Assembly: GCA_008360975.2 (NCBI GenBank)
Contig: CM039196.1
Location: forward strand, 1,922,001-1,986,000
Length of the DNA: 64,000 bases
Direction: 5' to 3'
DNA from: Lichenostomus cassidix
Lineage: Eukaryota; Chordata; Aves; Passeriformes; Meliphagidae
In this document: positions 34,383-51,210 of the stretch, piece by piece
Layout of the letters: every line of letters begins with the position of its first letter
Position numbering within the stretch: position 1 is the stretch's first letter
The notes under the pieces: model-generated
Databases searched by the model: none
The model's input: only the letters and a program-made list of their open reading frames with translations
Told to the model about the DNA's origin: nothing
Program-made: the position numbers and the translations under genes

Positions 34383-37300
34383 GTGAGACACTCATTTTCT
34401 TACTGGCTGTGCTGGAGCTAACCCAGCAGTTGGGGATGGACAGCACCTGACTGCTGGAATCAGTGCAGTGTGGTGAGTTCTGAGCTGCAGGGCCAGATCC
34501 TGCCTGTCCTGCTGTTGGTTTGTTCCCAGCAAGCCTCAAGGAGGATGTGGGGAAAGCAGGTGGTGGTGCAGGGAGCGTGCTCAGCTTCTCTGGCCCCAGG
34601 AACTGTGGCAACACCAGGGATATCTGGGCTGTGGCTGGAGCCTCGCATGTCCCATGAGGCAGGAGTTGGCTGTAGGAAATGGGGAAGATGCTTTGTCTAT
34701 TGCAGTGTTGGAGCTGCTGGTGCCTGTAGCATGGGATGTAGTTTCACCCCACTCTTTGGAGCTTTAGGGCTTTGGTGTGATCTGTTCCAGGCACACAGAG
34801 GGTGTTTGCCTGTGTTCACAGCTCTGGGATTTAGGGAGGGGACAGTGAACCCCAACACTCCACAGGCACGTGTTGGGGAGCTCTCGAGAGCCAAGGCTGC
34901 GGGCAGCGTGGGGTGACTTTACATCCTGGAGCTGATTCAGAGCCTTTGCTGAGACCGTTTTTAAAAAGTGCTGAGTGTAGCACAGCCCTTCTTGCCACTT
35001 CCCCTCCTCGTGCCGCTCCTGCGCCAGCTCTTTCACTGCTTTAATTTTTTGCCAAAGTCACGTCCTGTTGATGGGCTGTCGAGCTCACATCCCCAGCCCG
35101 TGCATCCCGCTTGCGTTGCTGCCGACTCTCCTGGCCCAGAGAGGATTGTAAATGGGAAATTAAAATGGAAATGAGTGCCGTTCCGGGATGGCAAAGGCAA
35201 ATAGGCGTGTTAGCAGGTTCGGCTCAGCTTGGAAAATGCACCTGCTGCTGGGATGGTGATTACATGTTCTGGAGTGCCGGCTGCCCAGGTGCCGATGGGA
35301 GCTGTGGACTTGGATTACTTTGCCTGTGAATATCCCAAAGTGTTTGGCTCGCTCGCCTTTAAGCTGTTCCAGCCCTCTTTACAATGCAGTGCCAATCCTG
35401 AGTGTTGCTGAACGGGGCTCTCTGTAGTCACAAAACTTAATAGATAGACTTTAATCAAGCAAACTGGCCTGGGGCCAGGTAATGGGGCGAGCAGATGCTG
35501 GCAGGGGAGGGTCGTTGGAGGGATCTTTTCCGAGCACTGCTTTGTTTTGGAGATCAGCATCTGGTTGATAAAAAGTGCCTCTTGTTGTTTCATGCTGGAT
35601 TCTGGAGGTGCACTTAAGGAGTCTTAACACCAGCTGCCAAAGCCTGTGTGAAGGAAGGATGAAGCGTGGGAGCATGCAGCACTATTCCAGCCCAGGGGCC
35701 AGGAGGAGGCAGGGAGATTTGCTGGTGCAAAGCCCAATGGCTGATTGTTTCTCCCTTCGTTACAACCTGGGAAACTGAGATTGCAACACCAGACTTCTGC
35801 AGAAAAGCCAAAGTCCCCTCTGCCAGGAAGCAGCCGCTTTAATGCTTTGAACTGGCTCTGTCTGGCATTTCCAGGGACCTGCGTGGTGGGGGTTTCCGAC
35901 TCACAGCAACTGTGAAACTCCGGAGGTAGCCTCAGAGGCTGGAGGAGGTGGTGGCAGAGCCTGCTGCCAGTACAGCAGGGCAGGGGCAGAGGGGTGATGG
36001 CCTTCTCAGGCTGGGTTCAGAGACACAGGCACCGTCCTCCTCACCATAAGGACTCAGCCACCCAAGCCACCCTGCTCTGTACTGGCACCAGTCAGAGCCT
36101 GTAGGTAGATGGTTTAGGGAATTGAACAAGATGTGAGTGCCAGGGAAAGTCAGCCCTACCACCCTGGGGTACTTCGGCAGATAGGTACGGTGACCTCTGC
36201 TCCTAGCACTTGCCAACCAGGAGATCAGCCCAGCCTTGCTGTCCACCCCTGGGTTTCTTGCGTGTGGCATGAAACTCCATGTCGTTTGTGTTCAGGGAAG
36301 TGAGAGAAAACAGCCCTGGGACAGGGAGACACCAGAGTCGCCTGCTCTCCTCCACAGTCACAGAGCTGCACAGGGAGTTTCCAGTCAGGAGAAGGCAGGA
36401 TTGTGTCTGCCAGGGGAGACAGTGAAGGGGAGTACCGTGTTACTAAACTTAAATAGGGGAACAAAAACCCAGCAAGAGGAAAGTTCTTGCTTAATGACAC
36501 TTTCATTATGCAATAAACTTCGATTCAGTAGTCTGTCAAAATGTGCAGAGATTGGTATAACGATGGGGGAATGTGTTTTTCTGATATTATCTCCTTGCGC
36601 CGTGGCTGTGATCCTTACAGCGGGAGGTTTTGATTCAACTGGAGTTGCTCGAGGATTTCCCCCTTCCCTTCCCAAGCCGGGAACCAGGCAGCACCCACTG
36701 CTTTGCTGCCATGCAGGGTGCAGAGGCACTCGGCACCGGGATGGGGCTGCTCCTTAAAAGGCAATGTTTAGGCAGTTCCTGCCTTTGGGGGACCTGCTGG
36801 ATGAGCCCACACAGGCAGGAGTTCAAGGTAGGCTGGAAGGGAGTTTGCGAGCAGCGGGTGAGCACCAGCCTGGGGCAGTGGGTGGGTTTATTGTCCCCCA
36901 GCCCCTCCACCAAGCGTCACCAGCAGCGCCGCTGCTGCAGAGCAGCCGCGATAGCGCTGGAGCTGAACTCGATGAACCGGGAGGTTTCGACATGACCTTT
37001 GTTAGTCTTTAAAGTCTGGTATCTGTTCTCGCCCAGCTCGGGGTTTTCCCCCGGTGTCTAACAAGTGGTTTTGTTCTTTGAAAAGAGGCAGGTGGAAGTG
37101 GCAGGTTCTGGCTGAGGTCCTCCCGTGCCTTGCCCAGACTTTGTGCTCCCTGTCCTCAGGGCACAGCCAACCTGGGGCTCTTTATGCCTTTTCCTGTGCT
37201 GAGGACACAGAGAGGCCACAGGATAGAGTCAGTGTGATGAGACAGAGGAGGGCTGGGCACGAATGTAAAATACTGATGACAGAGAGTTAAATAACCCGTG

Positions 37301-38820
37301 AAGACTTCCGTGTAGTTCCTTTTGGGTAGATACAAAATATTCCCTTGGATACCGAAAGCACTCTTTCGAATGTGTATTTTCAGTGCTGCCAACAATTCAT
37401 CTGAGTTTTGGACTGACCTGAACCATTTTTTCTCCAGTCCCATTCTGTTCATGAAACTAAAATAAAATCAGACACCTTACATCACCTTTGGAATGCAGGG
37501 GCTGGCTGGGTGATGCTGGGGAGCCAGCAGCTCCATATCTTCCTCCTTTCGTCTCCCCTGTGCTCGTGTTGGAGCCTTCCCTTCTCTCGTCACAAATATT
37601 TACAACTGTAAAAACCTGCTGATAGCAGTAAAAGTGGGCTGGAGAAACTGGTTTGCAGCCCATGGACATCACTGCACGTTGTCCTTCTGGCTGGCCTTGG
37701 GGTGGGATGTACCTTGGGGTCTCCCACTCAGGTGTCCTCTATTCAGGCTGGATGCAAGGGAAGCTCAGAGCAAGGAGAGCCCAACCTGGCTATCCCAGTG
37801 TCTACAGCCAGAGTGCCAGATGTGCCTGGTGTTTGTCATGAAGTCCGTACAAAGTGACATGCTGGAAATTACTGGGATGGGGCAGATTGGTGCCATGAGG
37901 GCACAACTGTGTCCAAGGCGTAAATTAGCCACACTTGCCCTGGAGTGAGGCTGTGGCTGACTGCAGTCCCATCCCTGCTGTCCCAGGCTGGGGCTTGGCT
38001 GCCCTTCAGCCAAGGTGTTACCCCTGGCACTGTGCCCATGGTCCCAGTGCCCACCGTGCCCCCAGAGCTGCACTTTCTGCCACTGTTGGCTGAATGTTTC
38101 TCGAGTGTGTAGGAGCGAACTGCAAGGATTTGCTTAGTGAGTGTCAGTGAATGGAATACAAAAGGCCTGTCAGGAGGAACTGCTGGGTAATTACTATAAT
38201 TTGCTGCCTACATTTTAATTTTGAGTATTATTTTTTCAACAATAAGGGAGCGGGAATAGTATCTGAACCAGGTGAAGGAAGAGAGCTGGGCCTGCCAGCA
38301 GTGGCTGATCTATGTGTACTCACTGACATGCTGGACCAGAGGGGATGGCACATTCCCAGGAGCAGGCATCCTGAGGGCAACTTCCTCTCCCCTGCTGTCA
38401 AAGGACAGGACACAGCAAAAAAGAAAGGCTGCAGTAGGAGTAGTAAAGCCAGGGAAGTCTGTGATCAGAGCACAGGGCTCAGTCAGGTTTTGCAGCAGGT
38501 GGATGCAGTGGTCCAGGAACCATCTGTTTCGAAGGGGAGACCTGGGAGCTGAGGGTCCCCAGCCAGGGCCAGCAGGGAGGAGACACTGCACTAGAGCTGA
38601 GCTGGTCAGGAGGCCCAACTCCTTGCTGGTCAGGTACCCACACCTTGTTTGGTGATGCTGCCTCCCTCCAGAGAAGTGGCATGGTGTGTGTGAAAGGTGT
38701 TGGGGAGTTCAGCTGCAGTCTCCCTTGTAGCCGTGGGTCACATCAGAGGGGTGCTTGTGCCCAGTCACCAAAAGAGAGGTCCACGGAGAGCACAGCAGGC
38801 TGGTGCCAGCATCACCTGAG

Positions 38821-38870
38821 GGAAGGAAGGGCATCACTCACCAAGGAAGGAAGGAAGGGCATCGCCCACC
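38821..38870. repeat. Short imperfect direct repeat
   Basis: Two imperfect copies of GGAAGGAAGGGCATC(A/G)C(T/C)CACC lie side by side (38821-38842 and about 38844-38870). The second copy carries one extra GGAA unit. Confidence 0.7.
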
Positions 38871-39379
38871 GCGATAGCGAGAGCACACCGAGCCAGCTGC
38901 CTGCGCCATGGTCCCTCCGGCAGCACCCCAGAGCCCGCGGGGATGTGGGCTCACCCCCCACGCACCATCCCCACTGCTTCCCTTGGCACAGCACCAGGAG
39001 CTGGCATGCACCTGGCTCTGCCACCCACTGATCCGTGGCCCTAGAGAAGTTACTCACCTTCTCTGTGCCTCTGCAAACCACCCCGAGGTTAGTGCGGGAA
39101 AGCGATGCAGACCACGCTTTCGGGATGCCTTGGGTGGTGTCGCTGACTCCACAGGGCTGGTCTTTCTCCGGAATAGGATTGCGGCACATTTTGGCTGTGC
39201 CATAGACAGAACTGTCTCCATCCCCGCTCCCAAGGGGGTGTGTGGGCGCAAGAGGTACTGAAGGATCGTACCAGGTAATGTCGGGCGTAGGGAATGGTAT
39301 CACTTAGTTCTTCCCCTTTAACCTCGATCTGTTAATCCATGCGAGTTCCCATTAAGGGACCCTTTTACGGGCTCTCTCC

Positions 39380-41230
39380 GCCCTCACCAAGCCCAGGGTG
39401 GAGCTGGGCGGCCGCGCCAGAGAGCTTTGGAATGTCTCTGGTAAGAACCCCCAGCTGCAGAGCGCCGAGGGGCTGCGATCCGATAGCCCTCGCCCGCCGC
39501 GCTGCCCCTCCGGGTTTCTTCTCTGTTCCCCGAGATGCTGAGCTCAGTACCCCGCTCTCCGAGCTCCTCTTCCTTCCAGCCTCCACTTGCTGTTCGGGAG
39601 CAGAGGCCCCGGTCCGCCCATGGCGAGGCTGGTGCCAAACCTCTCGCCATCCCTCCTGTGCCAGGGCAGCAGCTGCAGGGCCGAGGTGTCCTGGGGCGCC
39701 GCGGCACCCTGTCGGTGCGGCACTGGGCTCGCCGGCGCGCACGTCCCCAAAGAAAAGCGCCTTTGATTCACTTGAGAGCGGAGAAAACTATTAGCCAAGC
39801 TTTGTTTTCCTGGATCCCTCCCCCTGCCGCTGACATTCAGCCGAGAGCGAGGGAGACAGAAAGTGAGCGAGGGAGGGCGGGAGCGGGTGCCAAGCGCCGC
39901 ACCCCTTGTCAGCTTGGGTCAGCGCCACGTTCGTTATTAATGCTCTGTCTAGAGGTCACATTCAGATGCAACGAGCCCCGGGTCAGCCAGAGGAACAGAT
40001 TAGAGCTTGCTCGCTGCTCCGCCACATACCGACGGCACCGGCTCCCCGTCCCCGGGCTGGCAGGAGCGGAACTGCCGTGCTCCCGCCCCTTCGCTTTTCT
40101 CCTGCCTTTTTTTTTTTTTTTTTTTAATTATTATTATTTCTTGGCAACATCGGGCATCTCCTGAAACTGCACAGTCTCCCCATAGCCCCGAGCTGCTGAG
40201 CAAGGAGATGAGGTAGGGGAGAAAATACTGGCGGCGCTTCCATCCACCTTAACAACCGCGGCTGCAGCCGGCTGGAACGCTCCGGCGAGCGAGCAGGAGG
40301 AGAGCGGAGAACGCTGTTTGCTCCAAAGGGAAGAGCGCTGGGGCCGGAGCATGTGTTCCCACCAACTTCTGCCATCGGGGTCAGGAGTCTGCCGCCTGTG
40401 ACCTGGTTTCCAGCCTCGGTGCCCGCTTGCTCGCCGCTCCCGGCCGCCCATGGCTCTGAAATCCTCTCGCCCCCAGGATTTAAGGAACCGGCTTTGCTTT
40501 CTTCTCTGTCTCCGGCTGCTGCGAGGGAGCGAAAGCGAAATGCGTGGGGAGGGTGTGAGCGGAGCACTCGCAGCGCTTTGCCGCGGGCTGCCGTGCCCGG
40601 GGGGGCTTTGAAGAAGTGCCCTGACAGCCGCGTCCTTCCCAGCCCACCCGCTGCACACCCCAGGTGTGCTCCCTGCCCGCCGGAGCACGTAAGTCGGGTG
40701 TTGGGGTCCGAAGGATGGGGTTAACCTCAAGGTTGTGTGTGGCTGCGTGCCTGCGGCAGACCCTGCGTCCGGAGCCCCCGCCCCGAGCCGAGGAGCTCAG
40801 CCTTCCTGAGGATCTGATAACTCGGTTAGTCACAGTTTCAGTTGCGATGCGGAACGAAGGGCCGCGTGCTGCCGAGGCGGGCTGGAGTGCCGGGGAGTGC
40901 AGGGCAGGGGGGACAGGCTCTGGGGGTGGCTCTGCTGAAGGAGCTCGTGGAGATGGGGTGCCTGGCGAGCCGGGAGCTTACCGGCACGTCCGCGGGTGTC
41001 TCGGCTGGTCCCTCCCGTGTGTGCAGATAACTACAGCGTGGGAAGCAGGTGTTGCTGCTCTGCTCTGGTTTCGCGTAAAGAGTGGCGGGGCTCCCTGCCG
41101 GTCCCGCGGGCAGGGGCTGCAGGCAGCCTCCTCCTCCCCCTGCCGAGCCCAGCACGGTCACAGCCACCTGCCCGGTCAGCTGCAGGCTCCTTCAGCAGTG
41201 TCCGGGCGGGCAGGGGCACAGCCAGCCTGG
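39380..41230 (+). promoter_or_regulatory. NCOR2: Second intragenic CpG-rich block, candidate regulatory region
   Basis: CpG dinucleotides are frequent over about 1.8 kb (GCCGCGCCAG, GGCGCGCACG, CCGGCGAGCG and many others), unlike the surrounding intron. The block contains a T19 tract and a strong 5' splice consensus GAGCAC|GTAAGT at 40689. A transcript from here could splice to the exon at 43554. No ATG upstream of that donor is in a phase that would join in frame, so any such first exon would be non-coding. A CpG-island promoter, an enhancer or a transcribed GC-rich intron are all possible. Confidence 0.35.
40107..40125. repeat. T19 homopolymer
   Basis: Nineteen consecutive T are followed by AATTATTATTATTTC. 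The tract resembles the reverse complement of a retroposed poly(A) tail, but no recognisable body or target-site duplication was seen. Confidence 0.85.
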
Positions 41231-43489
41231 CCAGGGGGAAGGACAGCCAGGAGCTGGCAGTGCCTGTGGCTGGTAAAGGTCACACCACGCTGGGGACCGC
41301 TCACACTTACATCCATCATCCCCCAGCCCCAGCTCTGCCATGCCAGGTCCTGCTTCCTGGCGTCTTTCCCGCCAAAGCGCCCATGCTCATGGCACATCCA
41401 CGCCGCTGCCAGTGTCTTCGTTTCAGCTTTGCCTGGGGCACACAGTCAGCCTTGGCCCCGGCTGTCACACTTGGTGCTGGGCCACCAGTGCAGTGACGAG
41501 CAGAGGGACAGAGCTGCTTGTTTGCTTTGGACGGCAGCAGTGGGTTGTGTCAGAGGGGATGGGTTGTGACACTGGGGACTGTCCTGTTTTCCCCTGCGGC
41601 ATTCAGCAACGGCAGGGGGAGGATTCCTGCCCCACTCGTTGCCTCATGATTGGTGGCCAGATGTGATTTTTTTAATCTATTATTTTTTTAAGAAGTCCCA
41701 GCCCGCCAGCAGGGTGACAGAGGTCGTGGGTTTGGCTGAGCAAGGCTGGGAGTTGCAGAGTTAAAGCTGAAACTTGTTTCTCGGCTTGCCAGGGCCTTTC
41801 TGGTGCTCACTGCTTGTGATGCCTCATACATGCAATTTGATAAGCCTGGTGCTGGGACGGGCAGGATACAGGCACCAGCTGGATGTTAACTCCTGCTGTG
41901 CTGGGTGCTGCTGGTTTTCTCCTGGGAAGCAGGAAGGGGGATTTCGTCCCTCTGGGGGTGCCTGGTGCCATCTATTCCATGCAGCCATGCCCTCAGCCCC
42001 CACGCTGTGCCCTCCCCTTGCACGGACTCACAGAACAGATCTTGGCTGGAGGTGCATCCCTCGGGCTCTGCTGCGTGTGGCTGTGCTGAGATCAGCCCTT
42101 CCCGCGGGGTTTGCTGTTGGGCTGAAGCAGGGGTTGGGCTGGCACTTCAGGGCCGGGCTGACACATGGCAGCAGCTTGGCAGGAGGCTGGCAGCAGGGCT
42201 GGGGCACAGCTGCCGTGTTCCCAGGCACAAACAGAGCCATGCCAGGAGCCCCACTTGGGACTCAGCATGGTCCCAAGCCCCGTGGTGTCAGAGCAGCCAG
42301 GGAGGGGCTTGGGTATGGTCAGTGCCTACTCCCAGCCACACAGGGCTCTGTGGTTGGTGGCTTCTGGGCAGAAAATATCCCAGCAAATGAGAAAGATGTT
42401 GTTAGGTTCATTCCCTGCTGGTTTTCATCTTGAAGTTACCTTTCTGTGGCATTACAGTGCCCCTGGGCTTACAGCCTGCATCCTGTGCCCTCACAAGGTG
42501 CAGGGAAGGGCTAGGGAGCTGTTGGCCTGATGCTGGCATCACATGGGCAGTCAAGAACAAGCTGGGCCAGCAGTGTCCCACAGGCTGGTGGCAGCTCCAG
42601 CGCCATGAGACATTGCATGAAGGACCAGCCATACACCAGGAATAATTGCAGGCAGCGAGGTGTTACTTCCCAGAAAGCCTGGATGATCCTTTTGCAGGTC
42701 ACCTCCAACAACCTGGGGTGGAGGAACCAGGGTGCCACTGCAGCCATCCCTGGGCTGTGGCTGTAACTCTTACCTCTGTCTGCAGGACCAGGGGTGCCTA
42801 GATACCCCTGCAGAGACAGCAAGGACATGGAGTGCTGACTGTCTCCTTCCTCCTCCTCATCTTCCTCCACCCTGCTGGGTTTGCCCCAGTGCTGGCAGGA
42901 GCCCCATGCTCGGGTGGCACCATCTGGCCAGGATTGCCAGCCCTTGGCATGATGCCTGACCTGGGAAGCTGCTTTTGCTCATGAGCCTGTGATCAGCACT
43001 AATCCCCTGGCACGTCTCTTCTCAGCCAGGGACATCACCTGGGCTTCCCTGCTGGGCTGCTGCTTACCTGCCCAGGCTTCCCACACCTTCCCTGACAGGG
43101 CTGTGTGCTCCAATCCCCTGAACTGCCTTGCCACCCCTCTTGAAATCATCATTGGGGCACTGGAAGGTGGGAAGTGCCTTTGCTTCGTGGTAGGGACTGA
43201 GAGCAGCTGTCCCAAGTTCTCTTGGGCATGCCAACACCTGCTGCAGCTATCCCAAGGAAAGGGAGCACAGCTCGTCCTCGTGACTGCCCAGTGGCTGGCC
43301 AAGACATGGCTGTGGGATATATTTTATTCCAGAGACAGTCAGCATAGTGCCTTTTTTCCATTTGGAAAGTAAAACAGGCTCTCATAGGTCATCCCCTTGC
43401 CTAGAAGCCATTCAGACAGGTGCTAGTGACCATATTGTTCCTGTGAAGTTTGGCTTGCACAGAAGAGATTTCCCATCCTGCGTGGATAG

Positions 43490-48046
<4,557 letters not shown>

Positions 48047-48194
48047 GAGAAAGAAAGGAACGCCAAGAGGAAGAAGAAAAAAGGCGCCGCTGTTCAGAAC
48101 GAAGAAGCCGCCTTCCCTCCCGCAGCTGAGGACGAGGAGATGGAGGTGTCTGGGACAAGTGGCAACGAGGAGGAGATGGCAGAGGAGGCGGAAG
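48047..48194 (+). CDS. NCOR2: NCOR2 exon: basic cluster and acidic tail after SANT2 (residues 390-438)
   Basis: This 148-nt exon encodes EKERNAKRKKKKGAAVQNEE, then AAFPPAAEDEEMEVSGTSGN and EEEMAEEAE, with one base (G) of the next codon before donor GTGAGG (48195). KRKKKK is a candidate nuclear localisation sequence, and an acidic run follows it. The order matches human SMRT (ERNARRKKKK...EEAAFPP...DEEME.SG.SGNEEEM.EEAE from memory). In the human protein I remember, an additional segment (starting LHASGNEVPRG) follows the EEAEA. Here the next exon found starts directly with AAVNNSSDTESIPSP. Confidence 0.95.
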
Positions 48195-50654
48195 GTGAGG
48201 CAGATGAGGGCTGTGGCAGGGGAACGTGCTCAGCTCTGCTGGCTTTGCTGCCCGATGGCGGCAGAGGCACCTCGCACGGCCTCTCCGGGGCTGCAAATGC
48301 CAGCACTCACAAGGGGTCTGTCACCCCAAAGTCACACCGAGGTGACAGTGTCTCACAGCACAAGGCACTCGTGGCATTTTGGATGCCTCTGGATTTCACG
48401 CTTGCAAGGAGTGCCCTGGATCACTGCCCTCCTCCCGTGTCTGTCTGATGGCTATTTTTGGGAGCCTTTTGGTTTCTGATTTCCATCAGCGTGCTCTCCA
48501 AGAGCACATAGCTTCCCAGGGCTCCTTGTAAATCACATTTCTTGGTGTTTTCCTCCAAAGGAGGGTCCCTGTGTGCTCTTGGGCAGCCACCACTGTGGGT
48601 TCTCACAGAGCTTATCATGGGCTCAAGGAGAGATAACCCACCAAGGTCTGTGTGCACCCTTCCCATCAGGGCATTGCTGCTGTCCTGGGCAGTGAAGTTC
48701 CCAGAGCCTAGGGAATAGGGGGCAAAAAGGCAGGGGAAGCCGTTTTTGCCAAGGCTGATGCATCTTGGTGGGGCTTTTCCTCCTCCTTTCCCTTTTAAGG
48801 CAGTGTTTTCCTCCTTCCCAGCCATACCAAAGAAAGGAAACAACTTGAAAGTGACAATTTTCAGCTATTTATCGCTTCAAAAGCGCGGCAGTTTGGAGTT
48901 TAGAGAAAATGGGCACAATTTTCCAACAATAGCCCATTTGACTTCTGTCAAAGTAATTTAATAACTTAACCAGCGCTATGGCACCACACTGGTTCCTGGC
49001 CTTAGCACCCAGGCTAATGGGACTTGAAATGGGAAATCTTTTCAAATCGTCCTTGTGAGTGACTCATTACAAGGCAGATTCCAGGTAAATCTTTGTGCGA
49101 GGTGATACGTGACTCACAGGAGCAAAGTAAAAGGTAGTTATTGCTCTTTGTAAGAGTGCCTGAGAGGAAACAACATGATTTTGAGATTAGAGACGGATCT
49201 CTTGACATGCTTCCGAGCCTTACTCTCCAAGCATCGGCTCTTGTTCTGCTGCTGGGGTGTCCTACAGAGCTGTGGAAAAGTGTGAGCACGGGGGTGAAAT
49301 GTAATGGGCATGGAAGTGCTAGGGTGGTGTTATGCAGGAGATGACTGCTGGCTCCAGGGTGACATTTGGGGATGCTCAGACAATACCATGGAGTTGCAGG
49401 GGCAATGTGGCCAATCCAGGGTCAGGGGGAAAGGCTTGGTGTGGGATTTATGGTGTAGACTATGGATTCAACATCTGGAGGGAATGCAAGGGAGTCTAGA
49501 GCTTGGCTGAGCTTGGGATGAGCCAAGCTCATTGGATATCTCAGCACGGCATTCAGGGTAGCATCAAGTGGCAGTCGGGAAAAGTGTTGCCAAACACACT
49601 GTGAACCTTGTCCTGGGTGGGTGATGGGACACCTCATTTCATGTTTGCATGTGAGATTGGAGAAGGCTGAGATTCCTGATGAGTGTGGCACAATTTTGCT
49701 CTGAGGAAAGATGGATGTGCTCTGATAATACAGCTTAGCACACAGTCCCTCTGTGGCACTCATCTCACCAGCGTTTGAAAGCTGGCTGTGCTGCTCTGGA
49801 GAGAGGCAAGTCAAGGAATGCGTGTGAGGATGCCTTTGGGGCATGAGTGTGAGAGCCCTGCCCGGTGGGGACATGCTGGGATGGGACTGTGGAAATCTCC
49901 TGGTGTTTCTGGCCCTGGCCATGTTTGTCCGGCAGAGGCTTGGAGGGAGGGATCCTCTCCCCAGCTGTAGAAACAATCTCTTGGCAGCACCTGACTCGGA
50001 GCGGTGCACAGACGCTTGTGCTTCCAGCTCACATCAAGCCGCTGGTGGCAGATCTGGGAATGATCCTTCCCATGTAATAATTAACCTGTCCTGCAGCACT
50101 GCCAGCGCTTTGCTTTCGCTGACCCTGACCTCCTTTCCTCTGCCACTGGTGGCTTAAATAACAACAAACACGTGTAGTGTTTTGGGATGATCCCAGCTGC
50201 CCCAGGGGTGGCAGAGCCAGGGACACAGGCGACGTAAGTCAGCGAGCAGGGTGCCAACGAGGTGCCTGGTCTGGGGCAGCAGAGCTGATCATGTGCCATG
50301 CATGGGTGAGAGGGCGAGAAGGGAGCAGATCTTATCCTGCAAATCCAGCCAGCAGCCAGGGTTTTCCCTTAAAATCCAACTTCCCAGTCACTCAGTCTCC
50401 AGGCTTTTGGGCGTGTGGTTTTGTGTTTGGGTGGGGGTTAACAGCCGTGCTGGGCAAGCAGAGAGGCCCCCAGAACAGCCCTTTGCTTAGTAGGCTCTGG
50501 ATCTGGGGATCCCAGCACAGTTCTCCCAGCCCCGGGATCATCTCCCCCTCAGAGGAACGAGGGCGTTCTCTTCCCAAGGGAGGGGGTGGAGGCAGCGATA
50601 TGGGAAGCAAGAATCTCAGGCTGATCCTTATTTTTATTTCTTCCCATTTCTCAG
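48195..50654 (+). other. NCOR2: NCOR2 intron, 2.5 kb
   Basis: No exon equivalent to the human LHASGNEVPRG segment was recognised. An AT-rich stretch at about 48830-49010 is compositionally distinct. The 3' end (ttatttttatttcttcccatttctcag) is a strong acceptor. Confidence 0.7.
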
Positions 50655-51210
50655 CTGCAGTAAATAACAGCTCCGACACCGAGAGCATTCCCTCGCCAAG
50701 GCCCGAAGCCAAAGAAGGAGGCGAAAACGGGGCCAAGGCACCACCCGGGCCGGGAGGTGACGCCGGCACAGAACCGGCAGTCAAGTGGGAAGAAGCTCCA
50801 ACACCCCCCGAGGCTCCCTCTGCTCCCCCTGCCAACCCTGCTCCTGCTGCCAGCCCCCCGCCGGAGACAGCTGCCGAGCCACCCAGCACCGAGGAGAAGG
50901 TGCCGGAGGACCTGGTGGTGGACGTGGTGAAAACGGAGGAGCCGGAGGAGAAGGTGAGCGAGGAGCCCTGCAAGAGCGAGGTGAAGAAGGAGGAGAGCGA
51001 AGAGAGCCAGGAGAAGGACAAGGGGAATGACAAGAAGGTGGAAAGCAGCATCAGCAGCGCGGGGACAGCGGGGACGGAGGGGACGCCCAAGGCCGAGAAG
51101 AAGGAGAGCCATAAGGGCAGTAAAGGCCCCGGGGTGAACCCTGACAGCGACTCCAGCGCGACCTGCAGCGCGGACGAGATGGATGAGCAGGATGCTGTGG
51201 ACAAGAGCAG
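50655..51210 (+). CDS. NCOR2: NCOR2 large linker exon: acidic/proline-rich disordered region (residues 439-623)
   Basis: This 556-nt exon is the largest in the window. It encodes AVNNSSDTESIPSPRPEAKE, a long Pro/Ala/Glu-rich stretch, a KE-rich stretch (EEKVSEEPCKSEVKKEESEE) and the conserved anchor DSDSSATCSADEMDE. It ends with AG of a split arginine codon at donor GTAGGA (51211). The two ends are clearly SMRT (NNSSDTESIPSP; DSDSSATCSADE), while the middle is poorly conserved and low in complexity. This is typical of the intrinsically disordered repression-domain linker. A long antisense open frame across it is a by-product of the GC-rich codons. A second acceptor AG six bases in (50660) is in frame and would remove two residues. 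Confidence 0.94.

Noticed and set aside
40107..40140. T19 tract as the tail of an antisense retroposed gene copy
   Set aside because: No recognisable mRNA-derived body or target-site duplication flanks it.
40664..41569. 301-codon open frame in the second CpG-rich block
   Set aside because: It starts at GTG rather than ATG, has no family similarity and lies in GC-rich sequence where long open frames arise by chance.
50241..50288. Possible diverged LHASGNEVPRG exon (frame reading ANEVPGLGQQS)
   Set aside because: Only four residues match, the frame ends in TGA and no good donor follows.
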